DNA from: Chitinophagales bacterium
GTDB taxonomy: Bacteria > Bacteroidota > Bacteroidia > Chitinophagales > UBA2359
Length of the DNA stretch: 64,000 nt
Assembly: GCA_041392475.1 (NCBI GenBank)
Contig: JAWKLZ010000003.1
Location: forward strand, 517,501-581,500
Direction of reading: 5' to 3'
Positions 19,573 through 27,811 of this stretch are shown piece by piece. The notes under the pieces are model-generated. The model made no database searches, had not been told where the DNA came from, and worked only from the letters and a program-made list of their open reading frames with translations. Position numbers and translations under genes: made by a program. Within the stretch, counting starts at the first letter, position 1; every line of letters starts with the position of its first letter.

Positions 19573-21006
19573 TTATTCCAAGACCAATGTGTCATATCCA
19601 AATCGCACTTGCAAATAGCTGTAAATGCGTTTTTCAAAATCAGCAACTTGTTGGGTATTTAGCTTCAACGAATCTGCCCAAGCCAAGTCAATGACAGGCA
19701 ATCGCCGTTTATGTTGAAGACTATCAAAGGTGACAGTTGTTCGGTTGGCGCAGCTAAGACTCAATATTTCTGGGTAAAGTGCATGGAGTTCTTTTCTAAT
19801 GGCTTCAATGGGAATCGAGTCATTCTCTAATATTTTCACTTTATCTTGAAGTGCCACGATTTGAGCATCCTTTTCCTCGTGTAGCTGCATGAAAGTTTCC
19901 ATATTTTGTTTCACTTCCGCATTGATTTCGTTTTTCATGCGGTCGAGTTTATCTTTAGAAAATCCTGTCTGTATGAGTTTTAAGTGAACATGCGTACTGT
20001 CTTTTCCCAAATAAGTTCGCAGTTTATGTTCCAATATTGGAATCTCCGATTCTACAATACTTTCCCCCCCCAAATAAATCTTCAAAATAGTGCTATCAAC
20101 CGATGCTTCCTCCAGTTCCCTATCGAACGCTTCATGTTGATCCCCATTGATTTCTTTTTCTATAAACTGATTGATTTTATTATTGACCGAAATTTTGTTG
20201 AGCGTATTCAGTAAAATGTAAATACTTGGAATACTGATGAGAATGATAAAAGCGGAGATGAAAAGGTTGGTTTTGCGTTTTTCACGAGAATCAACATATT
20301 CGGTTAGAGGAAAATTGAGAAAACGGACGATGAAATAAGTCGTTGCAGCAATGATAAAAGCATTGATAAAAAACAAATAAATCGCCCCTCCAAAAACTGC
20401 CCAATTCGATTTTGCCAAGCCATAACCCGTTGTACACAAAGGCGGCATCAAGGCTGTCGCAATCGCAACGCCTGGCAGTGCATTCGTTTTGTCTTTGTGA
20501 GAGCCTGCCACAATCCCTGCAATGCCTCCAAAAAGAGCTACTCCCACGTCCAAAATCGTAGGTTTGGTTCGAGCCTCCAATTCACTCGTCAAAAAACCCA
20601 ATGGGGTGATGAATTCAAAATACAAATAACTCGCTAAAATACTGACCGATATGGCAATAAAAAAGTTTTGAAGCGACAAGGACAACATACTTCGGTCATT
20701 GATACCAATCGACATTCCTATTCCCAAAATGGGTGACATCAAAGGAGAAATCAACATAGCTCCAATAATAACTGCCGAAGAATTGGTGTCCAAACCAATG
20801 GAAGCAATCCCTGCTGCTGCAATCAAAATCCACACATTGTAGCCCTTGATAGGGATATATTTACGGACACTATCAATTGTCCCTTGCCTATCTACATCTT
20901 CCTTCAAGTCCACCAATTCTTTGATGTATTTCCAGACGCTTCGGAGGAATAAGCTAAAACTTCGCTGGACTTGTCTTGTTTCTTGTTCCATTGGTTTTCG
21001 CTGCAA
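19573..21006 (-). CDS. DUF389 family multi-pass membrane protein
   Basis: 477 residues. The central section holds at least five membrane helices, including the family signature around GLDTNSSAVIIGAMLISPLM and ATALMPPLCTTGYGLA. The C-terminal about 180 residues form a soluble part with a coiled coil (about 370-400). DUF389 (TIGR00341-like) proteins are membrane proteins without an established biochemical role. Two starts are possible: the ATG at 21006 used here, or an in-frame ATG five codons later (MEQETRQVQ) at 20991. It heads a two-gene unit with the HU gene. Confidence 0.88.
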   Translation of the reverse strand: MQRKPMEQETRQVQRSFSLFLRSVWKYIKELVDLKEDVDRQGTIDSVRKYIPIKGYNVWILIAAAGIASIGLDTNSSAVIIGAMLISPLMSPILGIGMSIGINDRSMLSLSLQNFFIAISVSILASYLYFEFITPLGFLTSELEARTKPTILDVGVALFGGIAGIVAGSHKDKTNALPGVAIATALMPPLCTTGYGLAKSNWAVFGGAIYLFFINAFIIAATTYFIVRFLNFPLTEYVDSREKRKTNLFISAFIILISIPSIYILLNTLNKISVNNKINQFIEKEINGDQHEAFDRELEEASVDSTILKIYLGGESIVESEIPILEHKLRTYLGKDSTHVHLKLIQTGFSKDKLDRMKNEINAEVKQNMETFMQLHEEKDAQIVALQDKVKILENDSIPIEAIRKELHALYPEILSLSCANRTTVTFDSLQHKRRLPVIDLAWADSLKLNTQQVADFEKRIYSYLQVRFGYDTLVLE

Positions 21007-21158
21007 TTTGAGGTTAAACAGTTCTCAAAGTTAAAAATCTCTGTTAAACAAATAATATTTTCTTTCTATTTTCGCTGCAATATCCATAGAAGGAATAGAC
21101 AACAAATCAAACAGGTTCTATTTGAACTTGAAATTGAGCATTGAATTTGAACTTTACC

Positions 21159-21902
21159 ATGCGTTATTTTCTCGAAATCGCTTACAAAGGAACTGCCTAT
21201 TGTGGATGGCAAGTACAGCCCAATGGAATCAGTGTGCAAGCAACCGTCAATCAAGCATTGAGTACGATTGTGAATGAGCCGATTCACTGTGTCGGTTGTG
21301 GACGCACAGATGCGGGTGTTCATGCAAGTCAATTTTTCCTGCATTTTGATGCCGAAAATACCCTGCCAAAGCCATTTGAAATGCGCTTGAACCGATTTTT
21401 GCCCAAAGACATTGCAGTAAAACACCTGTTTTCAGATTTACCAGAACAAGCACATACTCGTTTTGATGCGACTTACCGAGCATACGACTACTACATTCAT
21501 TTCCATAAAAATCCCTTCAAAGACGAATACAGTTGGTACTTCAATAGGCTGCCTCTCAACTTTGAATTCATGCGGCAAGCTGCTGATTTACTCCTTCAAT
21601 ATGAGGACTTTGAAATGTTCTGTAAAACGGGGGGAAGCAACAAAACCACACTTTGCAGAATCTTCAAAACCGAATTGGTTTTGGACGAAGATGGGAATGG
21701 ACTGCGTTTTCACATTGCCGCCAATCGTTTTTTGCGGGGAATGGTGCGTAGAATTGTGGGGATGTTGATTGCAGTGGGTAAGGAAAAAATTAGTATTGAA
21801 GTTTTCAAAAAGGTAATGGACAAAGAAGCTGATTTTCCTTTTCACCCATCTGCTCCACCGCAAGGTTTGTATTTATCCGAAGTTCGTTATGCGTATGTGT
21901 GA
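21159..21902 (+). CDS. truA: tRNA pseudouridine(38-40) synthase TruA
   Basis: 247 residues from MRYFLEIAYKGTAYCGWQ, the normal TruA start; an upstream TTG-type extension is not conserved. The catalytic Asp is in CGRTDAGVHA (about residue 51), and later motifs RAYDYYIH and RFLRGMVRRIVGML are typical. The enzyme isomerises uridines 38-40 in the tRNA anticodon arm. It lies upstream of dprA, but the pair is separated by an inserted segment bounded by 84-bp direct repeats. Confidence 0.96.
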   Translation: MRYFLEIAYKGTAYCGWQVQPNGISVQATVNQALSTIVNEPIHCVGCGRTDAGVHASQFFLHFDAENTLPKPFEMRLNRFLPKDIAVKHLFSDLPEQAHTRFDATYRAYDYYIHFHKNPFKDEYSWYFNRLPLNFEFMRQAADLLLQYEDFEMFCKTGGSNKTTLCRIFKTELVLDEDGNGLRFHIAANRFLRGMVRRIVGMLIAVGKEKISIEVFKKVMDKEADFPFHPSAPPQGLYLSEVRYAYV

Positions 21903-21929
21903 TTTTGTCAATATTTTTTTAATCCTGTA

Positions 21930-22013
21930 GTTCTTCCATATTTGGAGAATAATGCCTTTTTTTGTGGATTGTATTCTATAACATCACTAAAACAGGACTT
22001 TGAACCATCGAGA
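21930..22013 (+). repeat. 84-bp direct repeat, left copy
   Basis: Identical over 84 bases to 22975-23058. It contains the TTG start and the first four codons of dprA (22000 onward), after which the sequence diverges and reaches a stop codon. It is therefore a duplicated dprA 5' end left behind the truA gene. Confidence 0.97.
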
Positions 22014-22137
22014 TTTTCACTTGATTTGTTCAATATTTTGCTTGTAATTATACAATTGGATGAATGTACTCATTGTGGATGTCTTTAGACCTTTCAGGAC
22101 TATGCTTATAAATTTTAAATTTTTTAAAAAAATACAA

Positions 22138-22929
22138 ATGAAAAAAATACAAATTTCCCTCTTTCTTATAATCGCATTTTTACTGACATCTTGTCAAAAA
22201 GAGCACGTTTCAAGTTCCCCTCAAAATCCAATGTCTTTTTTAGAATTATCTAAAACTGCTGAAGATATGGATGGGAATATAAATCTTCTGGCTTATGGAC
22301 ACAAATCTATTAATGCTGCTCCAGCAAGTATTAGCATTGATGGTCACTTTTTCAAAGATAACGGTGATTTGGCTCTTATTAATACTTTTAAGGTTAATGG
22401 TGTAAATATCCCACAAGTAGATGTAAATAACTATCAATATGATGAAAGCATTGGACGAGGAAATGGTGACATAGCAAAATATAATTTATTAACACCTTCT
22501 TTTGGAAATACTGCAACGATAAATGTAAGTAGTAATGAATTTCCTAATTTTACAGAAAATGTGAATTTACCAACGATTATCGAATTTACCAACACGATAG
22601 ATGAAGTGAATACTAATTCTAATTTAACTATTCAGTGGAATGGAATAAATACAGGTTCTAAAATAGGAATTTTAATACTTTACAATGCTGCTGAATCGCA
22701 TAAAGAAAATCCAACTCTACCAGAAGATTTAATATCAGTTGTAAAGTATATAGATGACCACATTGGACAGGCTACTTTTACAACACAAGAACTTTCTGAT
22801 TTTCCTGTCGGAGGTATTGCTAGCATTTATATTGGTAGAACTATACAAACCGTAATAAATGCAGATAGCAAAGAAGTTTTAGTAAATGGCATTTCAATTA
22901 ATCGACTCAACTGGCTCCCTATTTTATAA
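22138..22929 (+). CDS. Lipoprotein of unknown function inside an 84-bp direct-repeat-flanked insert
   Basis: 263 residues from MKKIQISLFLIIAFLLTSC; upstream in-frame codons look non-coding. The lipobox Cys is residue 19 (LLTSC), followed by a Ser-rich tether. The mature protein is rich in Asn, Thr and Ile, has beta-strand character and no motif I recognise. The gene is visibly more A/T-rich than truA and dprA on either side, and sits between two perfect 84-bp repeats that duplicate the dprA start. This suggests recent acquisition or a recent duplication-associated rearrangement. No integrase or transposase accompanies it. Confidence 0.75.
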   Translation: MKKIQISLFLIIAFLLTSCQKEHVSSSPQNPMSFLELSKTAEDMDGNINLLAYGHKSINAAPASISIDGHFFKDNGDLALINTFKVNGVNIPQVDVNNYQYDESIGRGNGDIAKYNLLTPSFGNTATINVSSNEFPNFTENVNLPTIIEFTNTIDEVNTNSNLTIQWNGINTGSKIGILILYNAAESHKENPTLPEDLISVVKYIDDHIGQATFTTQELSDFPVGGIASIYIGRTIQTVINADSKEVLVNGISINRLNWLPIL

Positions 22930-22974
22930 TTCTATTTTGAGCTTAAATATAGAATTCAAGAAACAAGAGGCGCT

Positions 22975-23058
22975 GTTCTTCCATATTTGGAGAATAATGC
23001 CTTTTTTTGTGGATTGTATTCTATAACATCACTAAAACAGGACTTTGAACCATCGAGA
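22975..23058 (+). repeat. 84-bp direct repeat, right copy (contains the dprA start)
   Basis: Identical to 21930-22013. The TTG at 23045-23047 within it is the start of the intact dprA gene; upstream in that frame a TAA follows within a few codons, so no earlier start is possible. The right copy thus supplies the dprA leader and first codons. Confidence 0.97.
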
Positions 23059-24157
23059 ACAACTGCATCAAATCGCCCTCACCCACCTTTCAGGCATTGG
23101 AGGAGTCACCGCCAAAAGTTTGATAAGCTACTGTGGAGGTGTGGAAGCGATTTTTCACACACCCAAACGGCAATTGATTAAAATACCAGGAGTGGGTGAA
23201 ATAACGGCCAATAGTATTCTGCAAAACAAAGAAGCCCTCGAAAAAGCGCAGCAAGAAATGGATTTTATCCAAAAACACAACATACAAACCATTTTTTACT
23301 TCGACGATGCCTATCCCCAAAGACTCAAAAACTGCTCTGATGCACCCATTCTACTCTACTACAAAGGCAACGCAGCTCTCAACAATACGCACATTGTCAG
23401 CATTGTAGGCACTCGAAATGCTACGCCCTACGGCAAACAAATCTGTGAACAATTGGTCAAGGAATTGCAGCCTTACAATGTTTTGATTGTTAGTGGATTG
23501 GCTTATGGAATAGACCACGCTGCCCATGCTGCTTGTGTCAAAAACCAAGTGCCAACTATTGGGGTATTGGGTCATGGATTGGATAGAATATACCCACCTG
23601 AACACCGCAATCTAGCCAAAAAAATGCTTGCAAATGGAGGCTTGTTGACCGAATTTACGAGTACCGCCAAACCAGACAGCAAAAATTTCCCCAAACGCAA
23701 CCGCATCATTGCAGGTATGACCGATGCTACTATTGTTGTAGAAACGGGCAACAAAGGAGGCAGCATCATTACCGCTTACTTAGCCCAATCCTACAACCGA
23801 GAAGTTTTTGCCTTTCCCGGACGCATACACGAACCGTACAGTATGGGTTGCAATCAGTTGATTAAAAAAAATGTGGCAAAATTGATAGAATCTTCCGAAG
23901 ACATTGCCTATCATTTGGGTTGGGACGAAACAGATGTGGTCAGTACGAAACCCCTTCAAAGAGAATTGTTTATCGAATTGAGTGAGTCCGAAACCGTCTT
24001 GGTGGACTTGTTGAAGCAAACGCCCAAAGGTTTGTCTATAGACAAAATTTGCAGCGAATCCAGCATGACCCAAAATGCAGTTGCCTCTTGTTTGCTGCAA
24101 TTGGAGATGAAAAATTTGGTGGAAACGATGCCAGGGAAAAGGTATCGCTTGGTGTAA
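23045..24157 (+). CDS. dprA: DNA-processing protein DprA
   Basis: 370 residues from a TTG start (MNHREQLHQIALTHLSGIGG), which matches the family N-terminus. A helix-hairpin-helix region (about 45-60, IPGVGEITANSIL) precedes the Rossmann-fold DprA/Smf domain with SIVGTRNATPYG, IVSGLAYGIDHAAHAA, GHGLDRIYPPEHR and the FPKRNRIIAG segment. The C-terminal about 65 residues form a winged-helix-like DprA_WH domain. DprA loads RecA on incoming single-stranded DNA during natural transformation. Its leader and first codons lie within a direct repeat also present behind truA. Confidence 0.95.
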   Translation: MNHREQLHQIALTHLSGIGGVTAKSLISYCGGVEAIFHTPKRQLIKIPGVGEITANSILQNKEALEKAQQEMDFIQKHNIQTIFYFDDAYPQRLKNCSDAPILLYYKGNAALNNTHIVSIVGTRNATPYGKQICEQLVKELQPYNVLIVSGLAYGIDHAAHAACVKNQVPTIGVLGHGLDRIYPPEHRNLAKKMLANGGLLTEFTSTAKPDSKNFPKRNRIIAGMTDATIVVETGNKGGSIITAYLAQSYNREVFAFPGRIHEPYSMGCNQLIKKNVAKLIESSEDIAYHLGWDETDVVSTKPLQRELFIELSESETVLVDLLKQTPKGLSIDKICSESSMTQNAVASCLLQLEMKNLVETMPGKRYRLV

Positions 24158-24199
24158 GAGGGAATCTATTTTTTTCATTTGACAGTCGAAGCCCCTTTT

Positions 24200-25417
24200 T
24201 TAAAACTTCAAGCAAACCGCACTCGGAACTTCCTCCACTTCGCCCGTAGCTGTCAATTTGCCCGTTCGCTCATCAATCGAAAAAACGACCACCGTACTCG
24301 AATCTTGATTGGCGACCAACAAGAAGCGTCCATCAGGAGAAATCACAAAGTTGCGAGGTGTTTTGCCTTGTGTAGAAGTGCGCTCCAAGAAAGTCAAGCC
24401 ACCTGTTTTGGAGTCAATTTGAAAAGCTGCAATATCGTTGAGGTTGCCCCGATTAGAAGCATACAAAAATTTGCCCGATGGATGAACATGAATGTCTGCG
24501 CTCGAAATAGAACCGCTGTAATCTTTTGGATAGGTAACCACCATATTCTGCAAAGTTAGTTTTCCGACTTCTGCATCGTAGTTCCAAATATCAATCGTAC
24601 CATTCAACTCATTGATACTGTAAACGTAGGGAAGTGTAGGGTGAAAATCAATGTGTCGAGGGCCTGCAGCTGTTTCGGTTCCCTCCGCACTTTTCAGTAC
24701 CAATTTTCCTTGCTCCAAATCCATTTCATAGACATATAGTTTGTTTACACCCAAATCCGCCGACAAAGCATAGCGATTGTTCAAGTCAGGTGCAATAAAA
24801 TGGGCATGGGCAGTACGAGGGCGAATATTTTTGGAGGCATTGTCTTTGTGGTAGTCAATGGAAGTCGCTTTTTCCAATCCGCCATTGGCTGCAATGGGCA
24901 ACATCGTCACGTTGCCTGTCACGTAATTGGCGACCAAAGCGTATTTACCTGTTTGTTCCACACTGATGTAACAAGGTGCATAGCCTTCTGCGGCTACTTG
25001 GTTGATTTCGGTCAGTTTTTTGGTATTGGCATCAATCGAATAGGCGTGAACCGCAGCACTTTCGCCATCACCAGTTTCGCTGACTGCATAAAGGTATTTT
25101 CGGTTGGGGTGAATGGTGAGGTAAGAAGGGTTGGTAATGCCACCTATTTCGTTGAGGTAAGAAAGCTCTCCCGTTTTGGTATTCATTTGATAGACGTAAA
25201 TACCTTTTGCTTTCCCATCTACATGACCTTCTTTTCGGGTATAAGTGCCAATATATAAAGGGATTAGTGGTTCGTTTTCCTTTGATTCATTCACAGCAGA
25301 ATCTGCATTTTTTTGCGAATCGGAGTCTTTAGACATATTATTAGAGGTTTGGCATTGAAGGAAAAAAAGGAAGAAAGTGAAAGAGAAGATACTGGTTTTG
25401 AGGTGAAAAAGCGGCAT
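24200..25417 (-). CDS. Lactonase-family seven-bladed beta-propeller lipoprotein (6-phosphogluconolactonase-like)
   Basis: 405 residues. A lipobox-like FFLQC (Cys about 22) and a charged Ser/Asn/Glu tether suggest a lipoprotein. The mature part begins LYIGTYT and shows repeated blades with NPSYLTIHPNRKYLYAV, HPTLPYVYSINEL, HPSGKFLYASNRG and ISPDGRFLLVANQDS, the signature of lactonase family PF10282. Cytosolic members hydrolyse 6-phosphogluconolactone, but an exported copy more likely acts on another lactone or sugar derivative. It converges with dprA. Confidence 0.9.
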   Translation of the reverse strand: MPLFHLKTSIFSFTFFLFFLQCQTSNNMSKDSDSQKNADSAVNESKENEPLIPLYIGTYTRKEGHVDGKAKGIYVYQMNTKTGELSYLNEIGGITNPSYLTIHPNRKYLYAVSETGDGESAAVHAYSIDANTKKLTEINQVAAEGYAPCYISVEQTGKYALVANYVTGNVTMLPIAANGGLEKATSIDYHKDNASKNIRPRTAHAHFIAPDLNNRYALSADLGVNKLYVYEMDLEQGKLVLKSAEGTETAAGPRHIDFHPTLPYVYSINELNGTIDIWNYDAEVGKLTLQNMVVTYPKDYSGSISSADIHVHPSGKFLYASNRGNLNDIAAFQIDSKTGGLTFLERTSTQGKTPRNFVISPDGRFLLVANQDSSTVVVFSIDERTGKLTATGEVEEVPSAVCLKF

Positions 25418-25554
25418 AAGAATTTAATTTTGCAGATGAAAAAAGTTTGTCAATTTAAAGAGCTTGAAGGTATAAAAAATATTTCAACTACACCATTTCA
25501 TTTTCTTTTGTATTTTTACTCACATTAATTACAATCAAACTTACATAGAATAGA

Positions 25555-26001
25555 ATGTCAAGAAATCAAAAAATAGCTTTAGCAGTCCTTGTTTTATTGG
25601 TGGTGATTCAATTTATTCCGATGGACAAAGTGTATGAAGAACCAAATCAAAACGATTTGATGGCAAGTGTAGAGGTGCCTATTGAAGTAGGTGAAATTTT
25701 AAAGAAGGCGTGCTACGATTGTCACTCTAATCAAAGCGTTTATCCGTGGTACACCAATGTTCAACCGCTTGGATTTTGGATCAATGGACACATCAAAGAA
25801 GGTAAAAAACACCTCAATTTTTCGGATTGGGGAACGTATAACGCTAAAAAACAAGCACATAAATTGGAAGAAGTATGTGATGAAATTGAAGAAGTGAAAA
25901 TGCCTTTGAAGTCTTATACGTGGGTTCACGAAGGTACAAGACTAACCAGTGAACAAGTTGAATTGATTTGTAAGTGGGCAAAAGAGGTGGTAATTAATTA
26001 G
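25555..26001 (+). CDS. Small heme-binding (Haem_bd) domain protein
   Basis: 148 residues with an N-terminal membrane anchor (IALAVLVLLVVIQFIP). One c-type heme motif, CYDCHSN (about 54-60), is followed by the conserved YPWYTNVQPLGFWINGHIKEG, the hallmark of the Haem_bd family (PF14376) common in Bacteroidota. Candidate axial ligands include the His in the INGHI segment. The family is presumed periplasmic and redox-active, but its partner is unknown. The neighbouring rightward genes encode two further heme c proteins (27812-30739 and 31003-32352), so the area is rich in cytochrome-type genes. Confidence 0.9.
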   Translation: MSRNQKIALAVLVLLVVIQFIPMDKVYEEPNQNDLMASVEVPIEVGEILKKACYDCHSNQSVYPWYTNVQPLGFWINGHIKEGKKHLNFSDWGTYNAKKQAHKLEEVCDEIEEVKMPLKSYTWVHEGTRLTSEQVELICKWAKEVVIN

Positions 26002-26033
26002 TGATTGGTAACTATTGTTTAGTCACCAATCAC
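26001..26033. other. Inverted repeat at a convergent gene junction
   Basis: GTGATTGGT (26001-26009) and ACCAATCAC (26025-26033) form a 9-bp stem overlapping the stop codon of the heme-binding gene. It may terminate transcription weakly. The sequence also belongs to a family of heptamer-like intergenic elements found after several genes here. Confidence 0.45.
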
Positions 26034-26058
26034 AAGTTGCTGATAAATAAATAATTCA

Positions 26059-27564
26059 CTATTTCTCCCCAATCAACCTCGCAATATCCTCCAAAATGCC
26101 TTCCTGTCCAGGTCGTTTGGCATTCGCCTCTGCAATGCGTCCTTTTTTATCAAGCAGCATGTATCGGGGAATACTTCGGATATTGAAGTATTGACAAACC
26201 TTTGACTGCCAACCACCAGGCGATAAAACATGGTAGCCTTCAATACCCATTTTTTTGATAGCATTTTTCCAAATATCTTCCCCATTATCAATAGAAATGT
26301 AAAGAAACTCAACTTTTTTCTTTTGCTTCTTACTGAGTTTTGTTTTCAATTCTTTGGCAAAAGGAAACTGCTTGCGGCAAGGGCCACACCAACTTGCCCA
26401 AAAGTCAATATAAACTACTTTGCCCTTGAATTTGTCTAGTGTTATCTGCTCACCCTGCATGTTGGTCAGCGTAAAAGGAGCTTTTTTGTCAATACTGACC
26501 GCATCACCCTTATCATCGTGTGCCTTCTTCATACTTTTTACCTTCTCCATTTTCTCCTTTGCTGCCGCCGCCAAAGCCTTGTCACTTATTTTATCGTTGT
26601 GTTTTTCTTTAATCATTGCAGCATAAGGTTTTCCTCCTTCCGTAGCATAGACCGAATCGTAAATCTTTTTGATGATTTCACCATCCGCATCCTTGCCATT
26701 GTCATTCACAAAAGCCGTCATCAAATAAGCCCACGAAAGCCCTCGAATATTGTCTTTCCCCCAATTGTATTTGGCCTCCAATGAAGGATTAATTCCTGCA
26801 AACTTCTTAAAACCATTGGCTTTAGAAGAGTAGTAGGTGAGGTAATAGACCAAAAAACGGCGATAATGTTCGCTCACCAAAGCTTTGTCATTATTTGCCA
26901 TTTCTGGACTCACATGGTCCAACATCACACTGGGTAGATTTTCTACAGTTGGATTTTTTGAATTGTTGCCACGCACAATGGGGTAAGCAAATAAAGTATT
27001 GTAGTAATTGTATTGAATCTCATTGTCCAAGTACGTTTCAAAATCCTTCGACCATTCTTTATTATCAGCTTCTTTTACCATTTTTTGCTGCGCCAATCGC
27101 TTGTCAAACAACTCCATCTCCATAGCGTCAATTTGAGCCGTCAGCACATTTTTCTCCATTGAAGGAATGTCCATATCGGCTGCAAATTTGTCATTGAATT
27201 CCTTCAAAAATTGGTTGTGCGTCCTGCCTTTTCCTTCAAATTTTGCAGTTGTCACCAAGTTTCCATCTTCAAAATTTACCTGAAAATCATCGCCCGCTTC
27301 TACAAAAAGCGGCAATTTTTGCTCATTGTAATCAAGATAAACGACTTGTGGAAAATCGTTTTCTACTTCAAAACGAAATTTTCCATTAATCACCTCAGCA
27401 TCCAAGACTTTTTCATAACCGTCAATATATTGTGGATTGGTTTCCAATTGTATTTTTTCGGACTCCGCATCAGAAATACTTCCAGAAATCACAGCTTTAT
27501 CTTGGGCAAAAACGGAAGACATACCCAAAGTAAGTAGAAAGCAAAAAAATAATAATCTGTTCAT
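26059..27564 (-). CDS. TlpA-like thiol-disulfide oxidoreductase with DUF4369-like N-terminus
   Basis: 501 residues with a signal peptide (ending SVFAQ). The N-terminal about 100 residues (AVISGSISDAESEKIQ) have the look of the DUF4369 beta domain often found before TlpA modules. A long helical middle is followed by a C-terminal thioredoxin fold with FWASWCGPCRKQFPFAKEL (WCGPC about residue 390) and the cis-Pro segment NIRSIPRYML. Periplasmic TlpA-like proteins reduce cysteines, for example of apocytochromes c. The neighbourhood of three heme c proteins fits such a role, but that is inference. Confidence 0.9.
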   Translation of the reverse strand: MNRLLFFCFLLTLGMSSVFAQDKAVISGSISDAESEKIQLETNPQYIDGYEKVLDAEVINGKFRFEVENDFPQVVYLDYNEQKLPLFVEAGDDFQVNFEDGNLVTTAKFEGKGRTHNQFLKEFNDKFAADMDIPSMEKNVLTAQIDAMEMELFDKRLAQQKMVKEADNKEWSKDFETYLDNEIQYNYYNTLFAYPIVRGNNSKNPTVENLPSVMLDHVSPEMANNDKALVSEHYRRFLVYYLTYYSSKANGFKKFAGINPSLEAKYNWGKDNIRGLSWAYLMTAFVNDNGKDADGEIIKKIYDSVYATEGGKPYAAMIKEKHNDKISDKALAAAAKEKMEKVKSMKKAHDDKGDAVSIDKKAPFTLTNMQGEQITLDKFKGKVVYIDFWASWCGPCRKQFPFAKELKTKLSKKQKKKVEFLYISIDNGEDIWKNAIKKMGIEGYHVLSPGGWQSKVCQYFNIRSIPRYMLLDKKGRIAEANAKRPGQEGILEDIARLIGEK

Positions 27565-27811
27565 TGTTTGGTGTTTTATTCAGAATTCAGACTGCAAAAG
27601 TAGCAATAAATGAAAATTAATAAGAAAATCAAATTCAAAAAAAAGCAGTTGATTGTCAATAGCTAACAAAACCATAAGAAATGGAAAGATACCCATTTAT
27701 CGAGTAGGAGTATTGGTTGTGAATTGCATTAACAGAACTACCATAGAGTTTGTTCTATTGCTACATCTTTTGTATTTTGGAACTCCAATTTCAAAATACA
27801 AACAATCAACT

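Noticed and set aside
21930..23058. Insertion sequence between truA and dprA
   Set aside because: There is no transposase, no terminal inverted repeats, and the 84-bp direct repeats are far longer than usual target duplications. Kept as an unexplained insertion instead.
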